The notes under the pieces are model-generated. The model ran no database searches. It was given only the letters and a program-made list of their open reading frames with translations, and had not been told where the DNA came from. The translations under genes were made by a program, and so were the position numbers. From JANSWP01 sp041941305 (lineage in GTDB: Bacteria; Bacteroidota; Bacteroidia; Chitinophagales; Saprospiraceae): 64,000 nucleotides of DNA. Positions 9,177 to 16,276 of this stretch are shown here, one piece after another. The number at the start of each line of letters is the position of its first letter. Position 1 is the first letter of the stretch. The stretch spans positions 1 to 64,000 of the forward strand of contig JBGTQJ010000055.1 in the NCBI GenBank assembly GCA_041941305.1. The letters are read 5' to 3'.

Positions 9177-10163
9177 CTATCCTCTATTCAGTTTCGCAAA
9201 GTCCTTTGCAAAATAGGTCAAAATTGCATCAGCCCCTGCTCTGTGGATACTCAAAAGGGTCTCAGGCATCGCTTTTTCGTATTCCAACCAACCATTTTGA
9301 CAGGCAGCAATAAGCATCGCACACTCTCCACTTACATGATATGCGGCTATTGGTAGCTCAAAATTTTCTTTCATCGCATATATCACATCCAGATAATTTA
9401 GTGCAGGTTTGACCATTAAAAAATCAGCACCTTCTGCAGTATCCAACTCAGCCTCAATCAAAGCTTCCCGACGGTTTGCCGGATTCATTTGGTAAGTTTT
9501 TTTGTCTTTGGGAATGTTCTCATCTTCTCGTGGGGCAGAATCAAGTGCATCCCGGAAAGGTCCATAAAAAGCACTAGCATATTTTGCAGTATAGGACATG
9601 ATTCCTGTGTCAGAATATCCTTCACTATCAAGTGCATGCCGTATGACACCAACCCGCCCGTCCATCATGTCTGAAGGACCAATTAGATCAAATCCAGCTT
9701 CAGCCTGAGCTACAGACATTTTAGCTAAGATTGGTAGTGTCTCATCATTGACAATTTTTCCATCCCTGACTATTCCATCATGACCATCTATACTATAAGG
9801 GTCAAGTGCCACATCGCTAATAAGGCAACATTCCGGAAAATTTGATTTCAATGTTTTAGCTGCCTTTAGATAAAAGTTGACATCAGCAAAGCTATAGGTT
9901 CCAGTCTTGTCCTTTTTATCATCTGGAATTGCAGGAAAAAGAATGAAGTTATTAAGCCCTAAGGACATGCATTCTTCAAATTCCTTCAATAAATTATCAA
10001 TTGATTGTCGAAAGTTCCCTGGAAGAGAGGGTATTTCACTTTTGATACCCTTTCCATCAGCAAGGAAAAGTGGATAAATCAAATGATTGGTGGTTAAATG
10101 TGTTTCCTGAGCCATTCCACGGATAGCTACAGAGCTTCGATTACGCCTGGGTCGTCTTAGCAT
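9177..10163 (-). CDS. hemB: Porphobilinogen synthase (delta-aminolevulinic acid dehydratase)
   Basis: HemB condenses two 5-aminolevulinate molecules to porphobilinogen in haem synthesis. Active-site lysine segments TAKYASAFYGPFRDAL and FLMVKPALNYLDVI are present, as are SDVALDPYSIDGHDG and GPSDMMDGRVG. I place the start at 10163 (MLRRPRRNRSS), which is where the family normally begins. The ATG at 10196 would add 11 residues encoded by a 24-base tandem repeat, which is not plausible as protein. The resulting length of 328 residues is normal. yidD lies upstream on the same strand. Confidence 0.96.
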   Translation of the reverse strand: MLRRPRRNRSSVAIRGMAQETHLTTNHLIYPLFLADGKGIKSEIPSLPGNFRQSIDNLLKEFEECMSLGLNNFILFPAIPDDKKDKTGTYSFADVNFYLKAAKTLKSNFPECCLISDVALDPYSIDGHDGIVRDGKIVNDETLPILAKMSVAQAEAGFDLIGPSDMMDGRVGVIRHALDSEGYSDTGIMSYTAKYASAFYGPFRDALDSAPREDENIPKDKKTYQMNPANRREALIEAELDTAEGADFLMVKPALNYLDVIYAMKENFELPIAAYHVSGECAMLIAACQNGWLEYEKAMPETLLSIHRAGADAILTYFAKDFAKLNRG

Positions 10164-10166
10164 TTT

Positions 10167-10226
10167 GAGCAATTGAGATTTTGAGAAATTGAGCAATTGA
10201 GATTTTGAGAAATTATGAAATTCAAA
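10167..10226. repeat. 24-bp tandem repeat with inverted echo between yidD and hemB
   Basis: Two perfect 24-base copies occupy 10167-10190 and 10191-10214. They are built from the word TTGAG with AATT or ATTTTGAGAAATT, and are followed by the inverted form AATTCTCAATT near 10215-10226. The repeat sits directly upstream of the hemB start and would be read as extra N-terminal residues if the wrong start were used. Confidence 0.85.
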
Positions 10227-10229
10227 TTC

Positions 10230-10466
10230 TCAATTCCGTACTTTTTTTGGATTTTCAGGAACTGGATCTTCTCCTTGAGGTCCCCAGGGATGGCATTTCC
10301 CTATTCGCTTTAAACCCAGCCACACACCACGAATTATTCCCCATTCCTGAATGGCGCCAATCATGTAATGTGAACAGGTAGGTTGAAAACGGCAGGTAGG
10401 TCCCAACATTGGAGAGAGGAAAATCTGGTAAATTCGTATTGGTAATATGAATAGCTTTTTTAGCAT
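10230..10466 (-). CDS. yidD: Membrane protein insertion efficiency factor YidD
   Basis: YidD is a small membrane-associated protein that helps YidC and Sec insert inner-membrane proteins. The signature TCRFQPTCSHY followed by IRGVWLGLKRIGKCHPWG is clear, and the amphipathic N-terminus FILPIRIYQIFLSP is typical. The ATG at 10466 gives MLKKLFILP and 78 residues, a normal length; an upstream ATG at 10478 would add four residues. It is encoded upstream of hemB, not next to rnpA or yidC, which are absent from the window. Confidence 0.93.
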   Translation of the reverse strand: MLKKLFILPIRIYQIFLSPMLGPTCRFQPTCSHYMIGAIQEWGIIRGVWLGLKRIGKCHPWGPQGEDPVPENPKKVRN

Positions 10467-10469
10467 AAA

Positions 10470-10831
10470 ATGGTTCAAAGATTATTCAAAATTGGTTCAA
10501 AATTGTATCATACTCTTTCTAATTTGCTTAAATCAAGGTAAAACAATTTTACAAATTTGAACAATTTTAAACCACTTTGAACAATGGTGTCTGAACGAAG
10601 GTAGAACTTTTCAAAAAATTGCCCTTAACATCCTCTTGACAATTTTTTTGAGTCATTAACAGCAAAACAAACAGGATATTCAGAAGTTTGTTCTTTATTT
10701 ATTTTGTACTGGGAGCCTTGATTTTTCCCAAGGGGAAGCCTGTGTTACAGCCTATAAACTTCCAAACTGTTAATTATATTTGCGCCCCCAAAATCATCCA
10801 AATTGACAAAGCATCAAAATTGTAAATAAAT
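10470..10831. other. Intergenic region with TTCAAA/TTTAAAC words between yidD and the DoxX-like gene
   Basis: This 360-base divergent gap has no credible gene. From 10470 to about 10585 it holds repeated words of the type GGTTCAAA and their complements TTTGAAC and TTTAAAC, like those at 12.45, 18.89 and 59.34 kb. The right half contains the promoter of the plus-strand gene at 10832. Confidence 0.6.
10775..10782 (+). promoter_or_regulatory. Bacteroidota -7 promoter box TATATTTG
   Basis: The octamer matches the Bacteroidota sigma-factor consensus TAnnTTTG exactly and is followed by GCGCCCCC. It lies 49 bases before the ATG at 10832. I do not see a clear TTTG box at the -33 spacing. Confidence 0.6.
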
Positions 10832-12442
10832 ATGACTTTAGGGACATTAGTACTATACATTGCTATCGTTGCATTAATCCTTACCGTTTTTGTTGGAATA
10901 TTTATGAGAGGGCACAAAAATTGGTTAATGACCTATTTGCAGAATTTTTGCGGATCCCTTTTTGTGTTTTCCGGATGGGTAAAAGCGGTTGATCCATTGG
11001 GAACTGCCTATAAGATGGAACAATACTTTGCAGAATTTGAAGCGACCTTTGCAGAAACATGGATGTCTTTCATTGCCCCATTATTTCCCTGGTTATCAGA
11101 GCATTCCGTCATTGTTTCGGTTATTATGATCGTTTTTGAAATTGTGCTGGGTTTAATGCTTTTATTAGGTTCAAAGACCAAATTTGCGAGCTGGGCATTT
11201 TTACTTTTGGTAGGTTTTTTCACTTTTTTAACCGGATTTACCTATCTCACAGGTTATGTTCCAAATGATGTCAATTTTTTTGAATTTGGAAAATGGGGTC
11301 CCTATGTAGAAACCAATATGAAAGTTACCGATTGTGGATGCTTTGGTGATTTTCTAAAATTAAAACCCAAAATCTCATTCTTTAAAGATGTCTTTTTGTT
11401 GATTCCCGCCTTCTTTTTTGTTTTTCGGCACAAGGATATGCATCAACTGTTTACACCAAAAATTAGAAAAGCTATCGGTTGGGTGTCAATGATTGGTTTG
11501 ACTGTTTACTGTTTGAGTAATTATGTTTGGGATATTCCTCATGCCGACTTTCGTCCGTTTAGAGTAGGAGCAAACATAGGTATTCAAAAAGCATTAGAGA
11601 CCACGGCTGAAGCCAATGTGCCGATCTTAGCTTACCAATTGACCAACAAAAACACTGGTGAAGTAAAAGATGTGCCATACAATCAATATCTAAAGGAATT
11701 TAAACAATACCCTAGAGAAGAATGGGATGCGGAGCAGGTGAAAGGCGATCCAACTTTGACAATTGTCAAAGATGCCAATGGCAATGCCAGCGTTTTGAAC
11801 TTTTACGCGGAGATTCCCGCAAATCTGCTGAGCAACTTTTTGAATGCCAATTATGATTTAGATGGGGATACAACCGTAATAATGGTAGAAACCACAAAAA
11901 TTACGGACTTTGATATCAGTGATATTGATGGAAATGAGGTGACCAGTGAATTGGTTTCCAACCCTGATTACAGCTTTATGGTTGTAGCTTATAAGCTGAA
12001 ATACGATGCAAGTTCGGCTACCAGAGTTGTCAACGATACCTCCTTTGTTTACGATACCATTCAGGTAAATGTAGATTCTTCCTACATTGAAAAGAAGGTA
12101 GGAGAAATAAACTCAAGAGAAATATCTACGAATGTGTACACTTTTGATGAAGATTATGTGAAAAGATGGTCAGAAGTTACCAATCCGGTGATGAATGCTG
12201 CTCAAGCAGTTGGTTTAGAAGTGAATGCCTTAACTGCATTTGCAGATCCTGGCTTGATTGATGATTTCAGGCATGAAACCCAGAGCGCTTACCCATTTCA
12301 TGTGTCTGACGATATTTTGTTGAAAACTATAGTCCGTTCCAATCCTGGAGTGGTCTTATTAAAACATGGGGAGGTGATAGCAAAATGGCATTATACGAAA
12401 TTGCCTTCTTTTGAGGAGATTCAAGCAGAGTATATGAAGTAG
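10832..12442 (+). CDS. DoxX-like membrane protein of the BT_3928 type
   Basis: The N-terminal 210 residues contain about five hydrophobic segments and a DoxX/MauE-like layout, including FSGWVKAVDPLGTAYK and the cysteine motif DCGCFGDF before the fourth segment. MauE-type proteins use such cysteines in thiol redox pathways. The remaining 320 residues are predicted to be periplasmic, with no further membrane segment and no recognised catalytic motif; the end ARSNPG-like part (IVRSNPGVVLLKHGEVIAKW) resembles the last strand of a thioredoxin-like domain. A match to the family known as BT_3928 in Bacteroidota is from memory. It is convergent with the next gene across a repeat-rich hairpin. Confidence 0.78.
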   Translation: MTLGTLVLYIAIVALILTVFVGIFMRGHKNWLMTYLQNFCGSLFVFSGWVKAVDPLGTAYKMEQYFAEFEATFAETWMSFIAPLFPWLSEHSVIVSVIMIVFEIVLGLMLLLGSKTKFASWAFLLLVGFFTFLTGFTYLTGYVPNDVNFFEFGKWGPYVETNMKVTDCGCFGDFLKLKPKISFFKDVFLLIPAFFFVFRHKDMHQLFTPKIRKAIGWVSMIGLTVYCLSNYVWDIPHADFRPFRVGANIGIQKALETTAEANVPILAYQLTNKNTGEVKDVPYNQYLKEFKQYPREEWDAEQVKGDPTLTIVKDANGNASVLNFYAEIPANLLSNFLNANYDLDGDTTVIMVETTKITDFDISDIDGNEVTSELVSNPDYSFMVVAYKLKYDASSATRVVNDTSFVYDTIQVNVDSSYIEKKVGEINSREISTNVYTFDEDYVKRWSEVTNPVMNAAQAVGLEVNALTAFADPGLIDDFRHETQSAYPFHVSDDILLKTIVRSNPGVVLLKHGEVIAKWHYTKLPSFEEIQAEYMK

Positions 12443-12552
12443 AAGGTTGTTTAAAATGGTTCAAAATTGTTTAAAGTCGTTCAAAATTGTACAATTGACC
12501 TTGAGCGATTTTAAACAATTTTAAACAACCATTGAACCATTTTTGAACAAAG
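12443..12552. terminator. Bidirectional word-repeat hairpin between convergent genes
   Basis: The left arm repeats GTTTAAA and GTTCAAAATTG, and the right arm repeats the complements TTTTAAACAA and TTGAACC. GGTTGTTTAAAAT at about 12445 pairs with ATTTTAAACAACC near 12510-12532. It lies between the stop at 12442 (+) and the stop at 12568 (-), so it could end transcription from both sides. Confidence 0.65.
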
Positions 12553-12567
12553 GGGATTAACTAATAG

Positions 12568-13272
12568 CTAATTCACCTCCTGGGCTTCACGAGCCTTCCT
12601 CGCTTTCTTCTGTTCATTATTGCTTTCATATAGACAATAATTCTCGTATTTCGTTGGGTCTTTATCGTCCCATATATCTTTTCCGATATTACAAAGTACA
12701 ACCAATTCATCGTAAATGTCATTCCCTTTTTCTACGCGTCTTTCGACAGCAATGTCTCTATCGGCAACTTTATCTTGTTGAATGTTAACGGATCTTTCAA
12801 ATTCCTGACTGGCTTCTGTTATTCTTCTTAAAACATTCTCATTGACGCCCACATCATCCAGAAAATCAATTTGCTGACGAGCCACCCGGATAACTCTACG
12901 TGCACAGAATATCAATTGTGCATCTGTCATATCACCTAATTTGGCTGTTCCAAACTTTCGATAACGACCAGTACGATTGCTGAATTTCATACCTACCCTG
13001 GTCATCAAACTTCGAATAGCCGCTTTAAGCTTTTCAGCCGCTTTATATTTTTTTTCTGTCATGATCATTTGATCGCCTACCAACTCATCATCGTCAGGCA
13101 ATTCTCTAAACTTATCACACATGACTTTGAATTTTTTCAATCGCTCTAAATCATATCCATATTGACCGAAATATTCCGCATCACGATGAGCATACCTAAT
13201 GTGCTCTAAACATTGTAAATAAAGATCAGCGTCGGGAAAGTTGTGTTTTCTATTGCTTGCTTGCTTTTTCAT
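12568..13272 (-). CDS. Internally duplicated helical protein of unknown function
   Basis: No known domain is recognised. The 234-residue protein appears to consist of two related helical halves, about residues 17-95 and 118-200. Both share a pattern of a basic helix, a turn with GY/GV, a helix ending in F, a D-rich turn, and a long helix of the form KxxxAxxLxxxxRSL or RxEKGNDIYDELV. Lysine and arginine content is high and the C-terminus is a run of charged residues (KKARKAREAQE). There is no signal peptide or membrane segment, so it is probably cytoplasmic. A candidate promoter box lies 67 bases upstream. Confidence 0.72.
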   Translation of the reverse strand: MKKQASNRKHNFPDADLYLQCLEHIRYAHRDAEYFGQYGYDLERLKKFKVMCDKFRELPDDDELVGDQMIMTEKKYKAAEKLKAAIRSLMTRVGMKFSNRTGRYRKFGTAKLGDMTDAQLIFCARRVIRVARQQIDFLDDVGVNENVLRRITEASQEFERSVNIQQDKVADRDIAVERRVEKGNDIYDELVVLCNIGKDIWDDKDPTKYENYCLYESNNEQKKARKAREAQEVN

Positions 13273-13338
13273 TGATAATCAATTTTTTACAAAAATAGGT
13301 TAGAACAATGTAAAAAACAAATAATTGGGTTTTAAAAA

Positions 13339-13346
13339 CAAAAATA
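13339..13346 (-). promoter_or_regulatory. Candidate -7 box TATTTTTG for the duplicated helical protein
   Basis: Read on the minus strand, this octamer fits TAnnTTTG and lies 67 bases before the ATG at 13272. The surroundings are very AT-rich, so a chance match is possible. Confidence 0.4.
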
Positions 13347-13436
13347 TTTTTTATGAAATATTTTTTTACTCAGTTGAAATTTTCTTGCCAATATTTATAT
13401 CATTGATGCAAAAGGGTTTATTTGTTTTGGGAATTC

Positions 13437-15650
13437 TTAACCCTCTTCAAACACAACCCAGGAATATCCATTTGCAGGAATAGTCATGTTCAATTCCAAT
13501 TCGTAATTTCGATTTAACTTTTTGATTTGAGTACTTCCATTTTCAAAGATCAATTTTGTTTGATCACTTAGACCTGAGTAATAGAGTGGAATGGTAAGAT
13601 TTTGTGTTTTACTTTTTGGCAGTGGATTGAATACCATCAATAGGGCTTTTTCTTTCCCACCTGGGTTAACTGTCATCCAATAATCCAAATTTCGCCCATC
13701 TGCTCTTTTCAAATGAATTAAATCTCCTTCTAAAACTTCCCGATGTTGTTTATACCATGAAACTTTGTTTCTAACCAAAGCTTTGGTTGCATCCGTATCA
13801 AATAGGCGAGGACCTCTATAACAAGCCTGAACACCTGCTCCCAAATTGCTCACCATCATCAATTTATAATGGTCCCTATGCTCGTGCAATGGTTCAATAG
13901 TAGCTGCTGCCCCACCACCATGGTATTCAGTAAGTGGGACAAACATCCATCCCATGCTACCCAATTTGTCCCACGTGCCGTCATAAATATTTTGGCGAGT
14001 GTGAATGACTTGATCTGCCCGTGGCAGGCTCCAATTGACTTCCCGATAACCCATACCGCATTTATTGCTGCCAGCGAGGTAATAATAGTCTGGAACATTT
14101 AAATAAATTCCATTTTCTCGGCACCATTTGTAGAAGTTGGTAATCTTTCTCCATTGGTTCCATCGCGAATCCAATCCCCCTTTATGACCTGGGTGATTGG
14201 TGGACAAGCATTCATCTCCAGGATAATTGCCATCATGTTCTAACAAGAAGAAACCTGTCTTTTCATAAAATTGATACAGCTTTTGAAAGTAATCCTGCCC
14301 CCATTCACTTTCGAGACAGGGAGAATTTCCAAAAGTGGCTTTCTTTCCTTCAGGCATTACTACATCCTGATCTTTACCTATGGAGCGGGAAGCCAATAAG
14401 GAATATCCACCAATTTCCATTCCCCTGCTTTGTGCATATTCGGCATATTGTTTCATTTTTGCCAAATATTCAGGACTATCATCTTCCATATTGAAACCGC
14501 TGCCAAAAGTTAAAATAACCATTTCAAAACCTACCTCTGCACATTGATCGATAGCTGTCTTGACCGATTCCCAATCTGCAAATCGAACGTGCATCATCAA
14601 AGGATTTTCAGTAGTCCAGGGAGCAATGGTTCTATACATTCTTCTTTTTGCAAGTCCATTTCTTTCACGATCATAGCTGTCCAGGGGCATGACATAGGTT
14701 CTAAAAGAGGTAAATGAATCGCCAGGAGCAATTGTTTGTTCTGGTCCCAATTCAGGGTAGGTTTTCAAAAGACAGGGCGTATTTCTCAAATAATTGACTT
14801 GTGAAGCATATTGTGGGTCTAATTCCCAATGGACACTTCTTCTGTTGGAATTAGCTACTGTCATTCCTCCAAAAGCATAATCGGTCTCAACATGAATATT
14901 AGGTGGCGGAAATGCAGCTCCACGGTCTTCGACCCTTGATTCATATTCAACAGCAGCAATTAGTTCATTCACAAATTTATTAACCACAATTGGATCGCTG
15001 CCATTATTTTGGAGGGTCAGCCATTTGCAAAACACTGGTATTCCATCATAAAATTCGTAGTGAACGGAAACTGAAAAGGAATTATCTCCCGGCAAATCAT
15101 AGTCCATCTTTACAGCCACACCAGCAGGTGGCCATACTGAAGATTGAGCATGATGCCTGACTTTTTTCCATCCAAAAGGTGCCTTGGTCTTAGAAAATTC
15201 TAATTTGTTGATAATCATCGAGTTAGAATCAATTTTCAACCCTTTCAGCTCTTTATTTCTTAAAAAGGCATAATTGGATTGCCCAATTAAGCCGCCTATT
15301 TTGAAATGAGTTCCATTTACAGTTACCTCTGCTTCTGGTTTAACTCCTCGGAGAAAACTTGTTTGACTTGTTAAATTATCAAGTGCAGTTGTAGCCGCAT
15401 TTGGTAATATCTGAATAGTACGACTTACTAAGCCGTTATGGAGGATAATGCTTTCACCATCCTTGCTTTTGGAGACTTTTGCTTTGAAAGGAGCGGAGTC
15501 TATTAGCCAATCTTTTTGCAGTTTGGATTTTTCGTTTTCAGAAATTATTGGAAGCGCTTCTATAACACTTTTCAGATCTGGGTTGGATTGAGAAAATAAA
15601 CTCGATTGGATGAGTGAAAAAATGATGAAAAATTGAAATGGTGTTTTCAT
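13437..15650 (-). CDS. Secreted glycoside hydrolase-like protein (alpha-galactosidase-like barrel)
   Basis: The start at 15650 gives a signal peptide (MKTPFQFFIIFSLIQSSLFSQ); a further 26 upstream codons are open but look like leader DNA. The N-terminal 300 residues are beta-rich with carbohydrate-enzyme-like segments (GLVSRTI, YEFYDGIPVFCKWLTLQN). A TIM-barrel-like region follows, with RFADWESVKTAIDQCAEVGFEMVIL and FFLLEHDGNYPGDEC, where the Asp is placed like the nucleophile of clan GH-D enzymes. The C-terminal beta domain ends with IPANGYSWVVFEE. I infer an alpha-galactosidase-like glycosidase; the exact GH family and substrate are not certain. There is no T9SS tail, so it is probably periplasmic. 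Confidence 0.65.
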   Translation of the reverse strand: MKTPFQFFIIFSLIQSSLFSQSNPDLKSVIEALPIISENEKSKLQKDWLIDSAPFKAKVSKSKDGESIILHNGLVSRTIQILPNAATTALDNLTSQTSFLRGVKPEAEVTVNGTHFKIGGLIGQSNYAFLRNKELKGLKIDSNSMIINKLEFSKTKAPFGWKKVRHHAQSSVWPPAGVAVKMDYDLPGDNSFSVSVHYEFYDGIPVFCKWLTLQNNGSDPIVVNKFVNELIAAVEYESRVEDRGAAFPPPNIHVETDYAFGGMTVANSNRRSVHWELDPQYASQVNYLRNTPCLLKTYPELGPEQTIAPGDSFTSFRTYVMPLDSYDRERNGLAKRRMYRTIAPWTTENPLMMHVRFADWESVKTAIDQCAEVGFEMVILTFGSGFNMEDDSPEYLAKMKQYAEYAQSRGMEIGGYSLLASRSIGKDQDVVMPEGKKATFGNSPCLESEWGQDYFQKLYQFYEKTGFFLLEHDGNYPGDECLSTNHPGHKGGLDSRWNQWRKITNFYKWCRENGIYLNVPDYYYLAGSNKCGMGYREVNWSLPRADQVIHTRQNIYDGTWDKLGSMGWMFVPLTEYHGGGAAATIEPLHEHRDHYKLMMVSNLGAGVQACYRGPRLFDTDATKALVRNKVSWYKQHREVLEGDLIHLKRADGRNLDYWMTVNPGGKEKALLMVFNPLPKSKTQNLTIPLYYSGLSDQTKLIFENGSTQIKKLNRNYELELNMTIPANGYSWVVFEEG

Positions 15651-15736
15651 AATATTATTTTGGTATACCAGAATATTTTTTGGATTTGGCTGAGAGGGAG
15701 AATTTTGAATCATAACACTAAACCACAATTATGCTA

Positions 15737-16092
15737 TATATTTCACCCCTAAAGGCAGGGTTGATTGGTTCTATTATTTTCATGATGTGCTAAAGGATTA
15801 TGCAGGTTTTTTTCTTCTAAATTCCTGAAAGTTCAAGTTCAAGACCAAGTTCAATTTCAATTCTTGGGCTTGAACTTGGTCTTGAACTTGAATTTGAAAA
15901 AAATCACAGAGCATATTTTTAGAACCAATCACCCCTGCCCTAAAGGGGCTTTTCATAGGGTTTTATTAGCCATTACCAATATTTCGTGCCTAACGGCACT
16001 TTTCAAAACTTTAAAGGAGTGCCGTTAGGCACGAAATATTGGTAACGGAAGATAACACTTTGTCAAAAATCCCTTTAGGGACGAAATATGAA
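15737..16092. repeat. Palindrome island with about five copies of a short REP-like unit
   Basis: Units related to ATATTTCGTCCCTAAAGGGA occur near 15739, 15930, 15977, 16018 (inverted) and 16069 (inverted). Two variants exist: CCCTAAAGGG and GCCTAACGGC. Copies at 15970-15997 and 16018-16044 form a perfect stem of about 27 bp. GCAGGGTTGATTGGTTCTA near 15755 is the inverted partner of a near-identical string near 15920-15940. No transposase gene is present. Confidence 0.75.
15831..15895. repeat. Perfect 23-bp inverted repeat of the TTCAAG word
   Basis: TTCAAGTTCAAGACCAAG and the following TTCAA are matched by the exact reverse complement ending near 15893, with a loop of about 20 bases. It is nested inside the larger inverted pair of the palindrome island. 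The same word recurs near 45172. Confidence 0.75.
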
Positions 16093-16201
16093 ATTTTTAT
16101 ACTCAAATGAAATAGATAGGATTTTGAACCCTGCTATCAAAATTAGAAAACCAGTATTCAAGACCATATTTGGCGCGTAAAGTTTTATTTAAAATTATCT
16201 G

Positions 16202-16232
16202 AAAAAAAAAGCTCCGCAAATACTGCGAAGCT
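16202..16232 (-). terminator. Rho-independent terminator of the BamA-like gene
   Basis: On the minus strand AGCTTCGCA pairs with TGCGGAGCT (one G-U pair) over a short loop and is followed by a run of nine T. It lies about 45 bases past the stop at 16277. Confidence 0.85.
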
Positions 16233-16276
16233 ATCAAATAAATGAAAATTATATTACGAAAAAAATTGCCGAACTG

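Noticed and set aside
12443..12552. CRISPR-like array of short repeats
   Set aside because: Words vary, spacing is irregular, and halves are inverted copies; there are no unique spacers and no cas genes.
15651..15728. Longer N-terminus of the glycosidase-like protein
   Set aside because: The signal peptide starts at 15650; the extra 26 residues have no signal-like character and are probably leader DNA.
15737..16092. Insertion sequence at the palindrome island
   Set aside because: No transposase frame or target-site duplication is visible.
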